Below are positions 1 through 11,977 of a stretch of DNA of 64,000 nucleotides, piece after piece. The stretch lies in NCBI GenBank assembly GCA_020746835.1, contig JAGPNK010000005.1, forward strand, positions 1,612,001 through 1,676,000. Direction: 5' to 3'. Numbering within the stretch: position 1 is the first letter of the stretch; each line of letters begins with the position of its first letter. The position numbers were made by a program, and so were the translations under genes. The notes beneath the pieces are model-generated. The model saw only the letters and a list, made by a program, of their open reading frames with translations, did not search any database and was not told the origin of the DNA. Source of the DNA: Stachybotrys elegans. Lineage: Eukaryota; Ascomycota; Sordariomycetes; Hypocreales; Stachybotryaceae.

Positions 1-3000
1 AGGTGAATGCCTACGATGGCAGCGTGTGCAGTAGTTTCATGTACGTCTCTCTATCTTTACTCTTCTCCTCCATATGCCGCGAGAATACATGCAGTGCCAC
101 GACAGGGCCAGCCGAGGCTGGGGGAGAGCCAAGTCCCAAGGGCAGCAGGGCAGGGGGAGCGATGGCAGAGGCTGATGAGGACGAACAGAGAGGGAGAGGC
201 GTCAACAGATGAATGGACTATCGTGGCACGTCAGCGAGGTCTTGGCAAGATGGGCAATGTTGCCGCTGGTCTGCACACACAAGGCGCACACCACATCACC
301 CACCACCCATCCTTGAACCCTCGAGAAATCATGGAGATGGAGGTGGCGTGTAGATACGGGCCTGGATATGTGATGTGTCAGGGTGTCGATAGACAAAGCA
401 AAGAGGTAAGGTAAGCAAGCTATGCCTGTGTGGTAGCGAGCAGGGGGAGGGGATGGGGGTAGGCCGGAGGTGGCCTTGAGGGGGTGTGCGCCAACGGCCG
501 AGAAGGAACTTGGCTACAACGGAGCAACTTCTTTCTACTTGCCCACTGGAGGTAAGCCTGGCAAGCCTGGGACGACACGGGTCTCTGCATATCATCACTG
601 CGACCGCAACTGCGAGCAACACATCATAAAAAAAATGGCACTAGGTGAATTCAACCGTTCACCCCCTTTTTTCCCACCCTCACCTTTCTTCTCACACCCT
701 CCACTTTCGCTTTCCCTCCCCCTTCCCTTCAGGTTCTTTTTTCCTAGTGGTATTCTTTTCCCACTTTCCTGCCTACCCCACTGTCTCGTCTAGGGTTCCT
801 GCCAGAACAGAGGCGGCTTAGCTCCCTCGGGCTGCCTCCTTCCAGCAGGAAACAAGCCGTGCGGTGCACCCGCCTCCTCCCTTCTCTGCCTTAGTACCCA
901 GGCCCCTTGCCCTGCAGCCCCCAGGCAAGCATGTACTTTGTACCTCCCTCATGTTATTTCCCGGCACACTCACGGTGTGGTAAAACACCGACCCGCGACC
1001 GTTCGCACTATCGCCAGCAGGGTACTACCGAGTGATCCAAGACTTAGGCTGCCGGCAATTGACCCATGATGATTAGCATTCTTTCTATCGTTCTCATCTT
1101 GCTTCGCTTGATGAGGCGTTTCCTCCCATCGCGCCCCGTTCACCATACCAAACACCTCCTTACCCATGGTTTGGCCATGGACCCCCCTCTGCCCACCTCT
1201 TTCTTGTGCGCTTCTCGCCTCTCACGCCCTCGGTCACGTATCTTTGATTCCACAAATGCGCCGTGCATCGCAGTCGATAGGAATCCTCCCACAAGCCGAT
1301 AGGTGCTCCCAACCTCTTCCTCCTCCTCCTCCTACCTATCGACCTACGTCAGGCACCCTTGTGCCTCACGTCCAGCTGGTGTCTTGAGATCTCCTGGCGT
1401 CAGAACCCCAGTGCGACCCACGGCAGGCGGTAAAACAACCCGGTGCCACTCATCATTCACTCCCCTCCGCCCCTGTGTCTCCCCTGGCACCCGTCGCTTC
1501 GTTCTCTGGCCCACCTGGTCATGTCTTGTCTCCTTTCCCATGAAAGCCGCCCGCTCGTTGTCGACAGCCGCTTGACCCGTCCTCTTTCTTAGTCATCGGG
1601 TTGGTGGCGCACGATGGCCTAATTTTCCTCGACAACTAGTCCATGCAGGTCTGGGACTTTCAATTCCCAACCAGGGTGAGTGGTGATGACTCTGGTGCGT
1701 AATGACCTCCAAGCCTCACCTCACAGCACTTGACCTCGCGCTCATGCCACACCCCGCAATGCAACCCCAGTAACGGAAACCCGAATTTCCATCCTTCCTG
1801 CAGGCCTTACGTCTTCTGAACCAGCCCATGCCATCTCATCATCGAATCTCGGGCATCTGGGGCGTGTTCCGTGGCGCGCGGGGGCTAGGAGGATGGCTGT
1901 CCGAAGCAACTTGAGGCAAGCCAGAGAGGCTGGTTCTAGAATTGAGCTGGTTGGCTGGGCCGTCGTGATTTGCCGGCACGTCGACTGGACAGCAAGGCGT
2001 GCACGTCCAACTCAGATAGGTTATGTTCGGGCTGAAACCGGGATTATGCCCACCAAGAGCACCGGAGAAAGGACCCGCTCGTGAGGGTGAGGGATTAGGG
2101 ACTTGGGAGGGTGGCAGGGCTCCGAAAAGGGTCGAAAAGGCTGCTTCCTTGCGCCGCGGCACAACCCAGTCATGGCTCACGGACCACAACCCATGATGAG
2201 ATCCTACTGCATGTTTCAACTTCCCCATTCTCACGCCGGTGGGTGATCTGTCCGCCCGCCAATCGCTCACCACCTTTTACATCGCTGGGCACATTTGACA
2301 TGGTATGCATGCATCCACAACCGCTCCCCTTCTCGACCGTCGCGTCGACATTCTTCCCTCACTTCACCACTTCCCTATCGGTACGCTCCGTTGACTATGC
2401 GCCCCTCCCCAAAACATGGAGGGAAGAAGGGGTCGAACGAGTTGATGATACTGCCTACATAGATATATCCGTGCTAAAGGGGGCAATCAAACCAAATGAC
2501 ACGTGGTAAGCTTCCAGAGTGGTTTAGCCCGCCGGAAGCGGTGTGGATGGTTCCAACCCTTGCCACTCAACCCGTGCTTGCACTCCCGCAATCTCACTCT
2601 ACGTAGTAGGTTACCGGCACGAGGCTATCCATTTCCCTGTTTGCGCCCATTTGAATATGACGATGATGGGAGGAGGCGCAAACCTAGGTACCTGTACTGA
2701 TGTCTACGTACAGAGGTAATCAATTGGCAGCCTGTCTCGCCACGCAGTGCACCACCATTACAGAATATTTGCTGGTTATTGATGAGCCCTCGGCCTTGAA
2801 CGATTTGCATGCGCATATTTCTCATTCGCTGGAGGGATGCGAGAGGAGCCAAGTTGGCGTTATGTAGGTCATGAAGCTGTGCACCATACCTGCGATTCAA
2901 CAATTCAGTCGATCAAGTCACCAATGACTGGCGGATCAAAAGGAGGCAACAGAAAAGCGACAGAAAACACAGATCTACAGTCTACAGATCTACATCGAGG

Positions 3001-4740
3001 CAAACGCTATTGAAGCCACCACCGCACCGTTCTTCCAACGAATCTTTGTGCAACAGGGCTTGGTGCGTGGGTGGCTGAGAAGAATGAGTACGTAGTCGGC
3101 CACCACTCTGGACGTGACTCGGTGACGATTCATGGGCAAAAAAAGCAAAGTCAAATTCTGGGTCGTGCGCCACTGCTGCTGCTCCCTCTGCACGTTGAAG
3201 CTGTCAGACCAACAAAGCTCGACGCGGTAGATCTCGGCACATCAGGACTGGTTCGTATGAGGCTCGTTATGATCCGTGCAATTGTCCGTGCTGACATAGC
3301 TATGAAAACGAGAAATGGGAGGACGGCGCGGCCCCGTCCCTCACCCCATTGCCATCCCAGCTTGCTAACTTGCATGACTCTCCAACACACTTACTGCTGG
3401 GATGCAGCACGATCGGGGTCCTTGCATGCACATCAGCCTGTCAGGCGGAAAGAGAAATACATAATTAAGGAAAAAGAAAAAAAAGAGGAGAATGACAAAG
3501 CAAAGAGGAGGGCAGATAGTTCTTTAAGGTTACTGTGCCGAAAATAACCTGTCTTCCATCCCAACTTTTCAGGTCGATGCATGTGCCTCATCCTTCTGCA
3601 CAAGGCGCCATCTCAGGTGTTCATGGTGAGTGAGCAAACCAATCATTCCTGGGCTGGCCCGAGCGGCTTAGCTAATGTTGATGGAATAAATGCACATATG
3701 TGAGGGAACCTGAATGACAAGGCATGAGGGGGGGGAATGAGATAAAAGTGAGATAGCCTCAGCTATCGTGTGTGTACAGTATGTACCAAGCCCCTCGAGC
3801 TCGGCCGCTCCCAATTAGCTCAAGCTCAAGCTGCCTTCCGAGCGAACCTTCCTTCCTCCAAGGTCCCGTAATATGTGCCACCAGGCACTGTGGTGCTTTT
3901 GCGCGGGAAGGCAGGTACCTGCTGGCTCGCCCGAATGCGCGCCTGAGGCTTTGTATCCGCGCTAGGGTTGTAGTCAGGTAGTGGCGGCCTGCACGGTTGC
4001 ACCTTGTGCTAGCAGAGGTCTGCCATTTTACCCTCGGGTTACCTCACCTCAACCCGCAGCACAGCTCCAGGCATTAGTACGTGGACCCCCCCACACGCAC
4101 CTATCCGGGGGGTGTGAGTGGACCTCACCCTGGAAGACCCACTGACAGGGCAGCACCAAGAAAGGCCCAAGACCGTAAATAAAGTAGATGCATGGGTGGC
4201 CCCGCTTCGCTTGGCGCTGCCACCACACACGCCCTCGCCGTGGTAGTAACATTGCCCGTTCCTTTCCCATTCCTTCTCGTGGGTTAGGGGAGTTTGCGAG
4301 CCAGCTGGTGCAGGTCCTTCGCTTCCTCCACAAGACTTGCCTCTCTCCCCAGCGGCCCGATTTCTTTTCCTCCCCTCCCCCCAATTCCCGTCAACTTGGA
4401 TACGGCTTCATCGGCGCCGGCGCTCCTCGATCCTCCTTCGTGCCTCGCGCCATCCCTTCCGCCGCACATACTCCTTGCCTTGCACACCTCTCCTCTCTTT
4501 TCGACCTCTTGGTCTGCCGACGTCACCTATTGTTTTGGCGGCATCGTCGCTGGATGCGCCAGGGTCTGAACGCGGCGCACTGGTAGACCGACTCTCCCCA
4601 TCAAACATTGAGCAGCCCATCTGCCACCCGTTCCCTCTCGCGTCGAGAAGTCAGAGCTCGAGATAAAAGAAGAAAAACAGTCATTCCCGTCTGAGAAGAA
4701 GTAGAAGCGGAGGACACGCGCGCCCTTGGACCCCTTCGCC
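1..4740. other. Gene-free upstream region of the ssn6 gene
   Basis: No open frame here carries a recognisable family or a credible exon chain. The DNA is pyrimidine-rich on the plus strand in blocks, notably about 655-780 and 4300-4620. Such CT tracts commonly precede transcription starts in filamentous fungi. The second block ends about 120 bases before the ssn6 start codon and probably marks its promoter and leader. The earlier block could belong to a distal start or an unseen upstream transcript. I see no tRNA, rRNA or transposon signature. Confidence 0.5.
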
Positions 4741-7708
4741 ATGGCCAACCACCACCCATCTCCCCCGATGATGCAGATGCAGCAGCATCAGGCGGGCCCC
4801 GTCGGGCCCCCTCAGCCTATGCCTCATGGACAATACACGCCTTCTCAGACCATCGCTAGTATGAACGAGGCCGTTTGGATGCAGATAGGTACGTGATTTC
4901 GTCATTTTCTTAGCACGCTCAGCGCGACATGGCCTTGGCGCGATGTACTAACCAACGCCAACAGGAAGCTTTTCCGAACTCTTGCGCAGCCCGGACGAGG
5001 CCATGCATGCGTACGAGCGAGCTCTTGCCGCCAACCCGCAGTCTACTGTCGCCATGAACGCTATTGGTATGCTGTTCAAGGCTCGCGAAGCCTTCGAAAA
5101 GGCTCTCGAGTACTTCCGTGCCATCGTTCAAATTGAGCAGAACAACGGCGAAGCTTGGGGCAACCTTGGTAAGACAAACAGACTCTACCTTGTACAGCTT
5201 GGAACTGACACAATCAAGGTCACTGCTACCTCATGACCGAGAACCTCCAGAAGGCCTACGACGCGTACCAACAAGCGCTGATGAACCTCCGCGACGCTAA
5301 GGTATGCACCATGCTCCATTACAACACCCGAGCAATTAACTAACGCTTGGCAGGACCCAATGCTCTGGTATGGCATCGGTATATTGTACGATCGCTACGG
5401 CAGCTACGATTACGCCGAGGAGGCCTTCTCGCAGGTTATGCAGATCCAACCCGAGTTCGAGAAGGCCAACGAGATCTACTTCAGACTTGGAATAATCTAC
5501 AAGCAGCAGTCCAAGTTTGGCCAGAGTCTCGAGGTTAGTAACCATGCCCAGTCAGCTTGATTTCCATTGCTAACTTGATCAGTGTTTCAAATACATTGTA
5601 AACCATCCTCCTGGCCCTCTCACGCAGGAAGACATCTGGTTCCAGATTGGCCATGTCCATGAACAACAGAAAGACGTAAGCTACACCATGGTCATGACGA
5701 TGAGCTGAGCTTCCCTCTAACATCCAACAGTTTGACAGCGCCAAGGCTGCCTACCAAAGGGTTCTTGACCACTCTCCCAACCACGCCAAGGTGCTTCAGC
5801 AGCTCGGCTGGCTGCATCACCAACAGAGCTCTGCCTATGAGACGCAAGACCGGGCGATCCAGTACCTCGAGAAGTCTGTATCAGCAGGTGTGTTAAACAA
5901 AATTTGACAGTGGAATCCACACAATACTGACCTCGATGTTCCTAGATAACAACGATGCACAGAGCTGGTATCTCCTGGGCCGCTGCTACATGTCCCAGCA
6001 GAAGTACCCCAAGGCGTACGAAGCCTATCAGCAGGCCGTCTACCGTGATGGGAAGAACCCTACCTTCTGGTGTTCCATCGGCGTGCTGTATTACCAGATT
6101 AACCAATACCGCGACGCTCTGGACGCTTACTCGCGAGCTATTCGCCTTAACCCATATATTTCTGAGGTTTGGTACGACCTGGGCACTCTGGTATGTCATG
6201 CAGTTCTTGTCATCCACACTGATACACAGCCATGCTGACCACTTCCTAGTATGAATCCTGCAACAACCAGATTGCGGATGCCCTTGATGCCTACCAGCGA
6301 GCCGCCGAGCTTGACCCTGGAAACCCCCATATCAAAGCACGCCTTCAGCTGCTCAGGTCGGGAGGTACTAACGGAGGCCCTCCGCCCGCAGCTCCCCAGC
6401 CTGCCGACGTTCATCCCCAAGCCTACCAGGCAGGCGGTCCCCCTCAATGGGGTGGCTCCACTCAGCCACCTGCTGCTGGTCCTCCTCCTGGACCTCCCGG
6501 TGCTGGTGATAACTGGGCTGGCCGTCTCTCTGGTGTCAACCCTCCCCCTCAACCTCCCAACCCCTATGAAACCCGTGGCGGTGAATTCCGTGGCCCTGCT
6601 CCTCCGGTACAGCGCCCTCCTAGCCCACAGCAAGAGCCTCCGCTGCGACAGCCCTATCCGGAGCCTGGCCGTCCTGGCCCGGCTCGCCGTGGACCATCGC
6701 CTCCTCCTCCTAGCGCTCACCAGTATCAGCACCCGCCTCCACCACCCGCTCAGGCTCCTTCACAGGCCGACCGGAGGGTTGTCAACCCAAACTGGGGTGG
6801 CCCGACTCCCTCGCTGGCAGCGGCTCCTCCCAGCAGCGCCAACGCCCCCCCCCTCCTCCCCCGGGATCTAATGGCATGCCGCCCTTCAGACCGACCAACA
6901 GCCCTCGCTCTGATGGCCGCCAGCCTTTGCACGACAACCGCATGCCATCTCCCAAGTCGGCTTATCCTCAGCAGCCTCCCCATCCCCCTCACTATCCTCA
7001 CCACCCGGAGATGCCTCCGCAGAGTGCTTCCGAGAATGGTCCGCCTCACCCGCCAGCCTTGCCTGAAGCCCCCCTCAGCGGGCTGAAGAGCGTCCGCCGT
7101 CGGTGGGGCCTAAGCGAATGCGTGAGTGGGAAGAGGAGTCAGTTTCCAAGAAGCAGGCGAATGAGGAGAACCGTGTTCGACTGGATGACTTGCATCATGC
7201 CCGTCCAGCAACTCCTACTCGGGAACCGTACCGTCGCAACTCATCGGAAGCGCGACGAGCTGATGAGCCACGACGCCCTGAGGAGCACAGGAGGCCGGAG
7301 GAGCCCCCTCGACACACCAACGATGGCTACCACCCGTCTGATGCTGCTCACCACCCTCAGAATCACTCGGTTGGCCCCAGCCATCTCCCGCCTATGCAGC
7401 AGGGTCCTGGGCCCATGCAAGGAGTCACTCATGAGAAGGCTCCTGCTCCCGTGACTCCCAAGGAAGAACGCCCAGCATCGATGGAGCAGGCTGCTCCTCG
7501 CACAGCCCCTGTTTCCGCCGAGCCTGAGCGCGCTGCAAGAAAGATCGAGGTTAACGAGGATTACGATGACAGTGGTGAGGACGAGAAGAAGGCAGCGGTG
7601 CTCACCAACGGATCTGGCTCCGCCTCGACCACCGCCGATGTCAAGACATCGACTCCTTCGAGCGCTAGTGTCAACGGCGCCTCGGGTCCTGCCACCAAGA
7701 CCGAATAA
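4741..7708 (+). CDS. Ssn6/Cyc8-type TPR transcriptional corepressor (RCM-1/SsnF), frame broken twice
   Basis: General corepressor subunit that in yeast acts with Tup1 in the nucleus, recruited by DNA-binding repressors (glucose repression and others). Eight exons: 4741-4888, 4965-5168, 5219-5301, 5354-5533, 5583-5675, 5731-5887, 5946-6190 and 6250-7708. The first intron has a perfect TACTAAC branch site. Exons 1-8 encode tandem TPRs over roughly residues 45-405. A long Pro/Gln-rich tail follows, then an acidic Ser/Thr-rich end, the Cyc8 layout. The tail is in frame to about 6845, then continues one frame lower (from GMPPFRPTN), and shifts again near 7070 before VGPKRMREWEEE. Each break falls in a C-run one base short (9 C and 6 C). 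Adding one C at each site would give about 856 residues, so sequence error is the simplest reading. RPL3 follows on the same strand. Confidence 0.88.
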
Positions 7709-8691
7709 AACGACGAAAGACGATGGCGCTTGGGGGGTGGAATGGCTCTTGCACATTCATGGAAAAGGCGAAGACTCTGTTCCAATTATTTTTTCCCTTA
7801 TTAATGCTTTCTGCGTCTTTGCGGGGACCCAAGTCTCTTATATTGTATACCACTACGGCAGGATGATTTTCTTTGTTCACGGACAGCCGATTTCATGACA
7901 GGGGCTCTTCAGTCACAATGGCCAGCCACGTGAGCAATTTATAGCAGCATCACTGTCTCCGGCAGTTGTGATGCAACTAAACATGCCCTGTACTTGAACC
8001 CTATTGTAGATAGGTGATCTATAATCTTTCTGTCTTTTTGCCTACCTTTGTTTCCCTTGTCGATTCATTTGCCCGTGCATGATTAGTGGCCTTGCCTGTA
8101 TAATCGCTCGAGCATCAATGCTGAGTGGGGAGTGGCCATTTTCTTCCTCCTTGTACTCAGTGTTACCTACATCTTTCTTCATTCTGGCAGCAACTGTGAA
8201 GCCTTTTAATGACATCTGCCTAATAAGTATATAGGGAAACATGCGTTCAAGAATGATGAATTAAAGCATGGTTATGAAATCTAACGTCTGCACGACGCTG
8301 ACAATCTTGATGCGTCTCTTCCACAAGATGCTAATTTTGAAAGTAAATTCTTTGGTCTGAACCGGACCTTCAGTGAAAGGCATATCGAAAAGGTGCGCAA
8401 CAGATAACTGGAGCACAAGTCTCTTGCCTTCAACGACTTGAGCACAACAGCAATATCCTAGGTCACGTGGTTTACAGTAGGAACGTCCAGTTGCCCTTGT
8501 GGGGCAGCAGGTCTCGTTACCCAAGCCGGTTGGATAGGTTTGCGCACGGACCAGCCCACAGGTTTTCGGCTTTCCGCAGTCGCTTAAAATTTCGCACACA
8601 AAATATCAGATAGCCCACCTCTTTTCTACTTCACGCAGGCTTCGTCAACACCACAACTAACCAAAGGAACCGCCCATTCCAGTCGCCCAGC
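7709..8691. other. Intergenic region ssn6 to RPL3
   Basis: About 980 bases holding the 3' end of ssn6 and the RPL3 promoter. T-rich sequence follows the ssn6 stop, in keeping with a 3' untranslated region. No coding exon or clear RNA gene was found. A C-box-like/D-box-like pair near 8253-8301 was considered and rejected. Confidence 0.5.
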
Positions 8692-10151
8692 ATGAGTGTG
8701 AGTTTCGAGCCTCGCGGAGCAGCGCACTCTCGTATAAACTGACAATGGATGATAGCACCGAAAGTACGAGGCTCCCCGCCACGGCTCCCTCGCCTACCTC
8801 CCGAGGAAGCGTGCTGCCCGTCACAGGGGCAAGGTCAAGTCGTAAGTTGCAAAAAATCCCATGAGAAGCAGAGGACGCACACAGGACCCCAAGGAGAATT
8901 TCAATGCAATCCCCCAGCATGAGAAGAACCGTGGGCTGACCATGTTTGGTGCTTCGCAGCTTCCCCAAGGATGACCCCAAGAAGCCCGTCCACCTGACGG
9001 CCACCATGGGCTACAAGGCCGGTATGACCACCATCGTCCGCGACCTCGACCGACCTGGCGCCAAGGCCAACAAGAAGGAGGTTGTTGAGGCCGTGTCGAT
9101 TATTGATACCCCACCTGTACGAACAATGCAGCCCGCTTGGCTATGTGCCTATGGCTAACATCTTATAGATGATCGTTGTTGGTCTTGTGGGCTATGTCGA
9201 GACTCCCCGTGGCCTGCGCTCGCTCACCACCGTCTGGGCTGAGCACTTGAGCGACGAGCTCAAGCGCCGATTCTACAAGAACTGGTACAAGTCCAAGAAG
9301 AAGGCCTTCACCAAGTACGCCAAGAAGCACTCCGAGAACAGCGGTGCCTCCATCACCCGCGAACTTGAGCGTATTAAGAAGTACTGCACTGTTGTGCGCG
9401 TCCTTGCCCACACCCAGGTCCGCAAGACGCCCCTCAAGCAGAAGAAGGCCCACCTGATGGAGATCCAAATCAACGGTGGCTCCGTCGCCGACAAGGTCCA
9501 GTTCGGCCGCGACCTCTTCGAGAAGCCCGTTTCTGTCGACTCCATCTTCGAGCAGGATGAGGTCATTGACGTTATCGCCGTTACCAAGGGTCACGGTTTC
9601 AACGGTGTCACCTCCCGTTGGGGCACCAAGAAGCTCCCTCGCAAGACGCACAAGGGTCTCCGCAAGGTTGCTTGTATCGGTGCCTGGCACCCTTCCCACG
9701 TCCAGTGGACTGTTGCCCGTGCCGGTCAGATGGGTTACCACCACCGTACCTCGGTCAACCACAAGATCTACCGTATCGGCAAGGCCGGTGCCGAGGACAA
9801 CGCCTCCACCGAGCAGGACGTTACCAAGAAGAACATCACTCCGTATGTCCCCATTTTACTCCTCGCGCACCTCAGAAGACAGGCTAACAATTGCGCAGCA
9901 TGGGTGGCTTCGTCCGCTATGGTGAGGTTAACAACGACTTCGTCATGGTCAAGGGCTCTATTCCCGGTACCAAGAAGCGTGTCATGACCCTCCGCAAGTC
10001 CATGTGGACTCACACCTCCAGGAAGGCCCTGGAGAAGATCAACCTCAAGTGGATCGACACCTCGTCCGAGTTCGGACACGGCGCCTTCCAGACGCCCGCG
10101 GAGAAGAAGCAGTACCAGGGTACGCTCAAGAAGGATCTGGCCTCCGCATAA
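8692..10151 (+). CDS. 60S ribosomal protein L3 (uL3)
   Basis: Large-subunit ribosomal protein near the peptidyl transferase centre. Five exons: 8692-8697, 8756-8841, 8960-9116, 9169-9842 and 9899-10151, giving 391 residues, the usual length for eukaryotic L3. The first coding exon is only six bases (Met-Ser) and splices to [19 protein letters not shown], the invariant L3 N-terminus, which fixes the start. The central part includes the conserved W-finger region ([20 protein letters not shown]) and the C-terminus matches the family. Second-codon and third-position choice is strongly C-biased, as expected for a highly expressed gene. The 118-nt second intron is the longest; no snoRNA was recognised in it. 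Confidence 0.97.
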
Positions 10152-10586
10152 GCGGCGCGTCTGTTTCCTTTTTCTGTGTCTTGGGCCATTGCATCGGTGT
10201 CGAGGATTGGTTTTTTGCCATGCTTTCTGGGCTGGGTTAGGTTTCTACAACGGAATGAACGTAAAAAGTCCATAGAGGGACCATGAAGATTCTCAATGAT
10301 TCCCAAGCAGGCTGTCAACGAACTACCTATGTGATGCAGCTATGCCGATGCACCCAAAAATGAAAAGTCATGTAAAAGAAGATTCGGTACTTGATTTTTT
10401 GAGTAATGTAAAACGTTCCAGAACTTGAAGTCTCCCTGCTGTCCAGTCCCCTGACACTGACTTGGGCTCAGACTTTTGTGCTAGTGGTGAAGTGCCTACG
10501 AATTACCTGACGTCACCCCACTTGCCGAAAATCAAGCTCTTCCAGCCATACAGCGCACAGTGACACCAGCTTCCAATCATTTCTCC
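10152..10586. other. Intergenic region RPL3 to the 10.6-kb gene
   Basis: Holds the 3' end of RPL3 and the promoter of the next plus-strand gene. A palindromic TGACGTCA box lies 72 bases before that start codon. Nothing else was recognised. Confidence 0.5.
10508..10515. promoter_or_regulatory. CRE-type palindrome TGACGTCA
   Basis: Perfect 8-base CRE palindrome, 72 bases upstream of the ATG at 10587. This is the core site of CREB/ATF and Hac1-class bZIP regulators. A full 8-mer is expected by chance about once in 65 kb, so its promoter position is suggestive but not proof. Confidence 0.4.
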
Positions 10587-11383
10587 ATGACGCCTCACAA
10601 CTTCCCCTCCCACCTCGTCAGAGCCATTCCAAGACTCTTGAGGAGACTAGAACAGCGAACAACACTCTCGAAGCCGATCCAAGCCAGTGCAACCTCCTGG
10701 AGCTCTCACTATCCCGCTCCCTCCCAGACGACAAGCTTCTCAACCCTGCGAGCCCAGCTCTCCTCCGACAAGCCCTCGACGATGGCCTCCGACGAAGACT
10801 ACATGGCATTCCTGAACAAGGCGAACCAGGACACGACCGGCGGCGCCGCGGCGGCTCAGGGCAATGGGTCTGCCCAGTTCAAGGCCCTGGACAGCGGCAG
10901 CCAGCCTCCGCGGGTGATCAGCGATGTCTGTGCCGATGCAGTATACGCGAGCGATGCGGACGAGCCGTTTGAGCCCGTGTCGCTGAAGTGGAATGGCGAA
11001 GGTGGACTACCAGACGAAGGTACGAAGACAGCTGAATATCTCTACCACAGAGTCCCCCGGGAGCCCCCTGCTCCTCCCATGCTTACACAGCTCCTAAACA
11101 TGCTAGAGGGAGAAGCATGCTAACCTTGCACAAAACAGTTGAGTTCGCCAAGCTCATCCAGCACTGGGACCCCGAGAAGGCCGACATCGAAATCATGGAT
11201 CCCGTCGATTGGGACCGCAACGGCCAGTACGCAAAGGTCATCGACGCCGTGCGCGAGGCGACCCGCGGCAGCGACGTGAGGGTGTACCGCGTGACCCGGG
11301 ACCACTCGCGCGTCGAGTACTGGGTGGTGTCGAGCGACAAGGGCACGATTGTGGGCGCAAAGGCCCTCGCCGTCGAGAGCTGA
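10587..11383 (+). CDS. Conserved fungal protein of unknown function, possible mitochondrial leader
   Basis: Two exons, 10587-11019 and 11139-11383, encode 225 residues; the 119-nt intron is phase 1 and restores the frame at VEFAKLIQHWD. The first 60 residues are rich in Arg, Ser and Leu with few acids, like a mitochondrial targeting sequence. A second in-frame ATG in good context at 10782 begins MASDEDYMAFLNKAN and could give a shorter, non-imported form. The C-terminal 110 residues look like a compact alpha/beta domain (FEPVSLKWNGE, YWVVSSDKGTIVGAKAL). The pattern faintly recalls the NuiA-like nuclease-inhibitor fold, but I cannot establish this, and no function is assigned. Confidence 0.75.
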
Positions 11384-11977
11384 GCGTACGCCCGAGGATT
11401 TATTGTTGTTCAGGGAGGATGTTATATCCAACATTTATTGTGTACTTACTAGTTGGGGCGCGTGTAAAGGCGTCGTGATAGCGAATACCAAGCTCTCTTC
11501 CTTACTCAACCGGCTTGCGCCATGCGTTGGTGACACCTACGTCTGAGAATAACTGCATAAGACCACAGCGGGTGAATGCACCACGGTGTTTTCTCTCCAT
11601 TTTAACCGGTATAACTACGTTGAAACCCATCAGCTTCCGTTCCCAAGCCGGCCATTCTCCAGCAGGCAGTATTATACAAGCCCGCTCTCCATCGCATATT
11701 TGTAGGTACTTTTTAGCACCCGCATCGACTCTCACCCCGCAGCCCCTCCAAGGGTGCCCCTCCTCCCTCACTTTTTTCCCACCCAAACAAAATCCCACGA
11801 CGGCGAACCAGCAATTCAACCTTACCCTGGACATATCTCGTGACTCACCCTCCAGCCTGCTCCTTCGAGTCGCCCTTCATGGTCAGCGTGGTGCGTTTCC
11901 CAGTAGCATTCCCCTTCTCTCAATCACACACGCATTGAAGACGAGAGACGCATACGCGCAGAGAGAGAGACTAACCC
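11384..11977. other. Promoter and leader region of the anthranilate synthase gene
   Basis: Holds the 3' end of the preceding gene and the promoter of the next. A CT-rich stretch with TTTTTTCCCACCC lies near 11770 and a perfect TGACTCA box lies at 11841. An ATG at 11879 may be the true start if the leader is spliced from 11891 to 11995 (see the TRP2 entry). Confidence 0.5.
11841..11847. promoter_or_regulatory. Gcn4/CPC-1 box TGACTCA upstream of anthranilate synthase
   Basis: Perfect general amino-acid-control element, 38 bases before the ATG at 11879 and 137 bases before the ATG at 11978. Gcn4 in yeast and CPC-1/CpcA in filamentous fungi bind this sequence to induce amino-acid biosynthesis genes, tryptophan genes included. 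The 7-mer should occur by chance about eight times in this window, so its position carries the argument. Confidence 0.65.

Noticed and set aside
7910..7917. HomolD-like CAGTCACA box
   Set aside because: About 775 bases upstream of RPL3, too far for its usual core-promoter role.
8247..8310. C/D-box snoRNA-like arrangement (ATGATGA at 8253, CTGA at 8298, weak flanking stem)
   Set aside because: Only 38 bases lie between the boxes, the stem is offset by three bases and no guide match could be tested.
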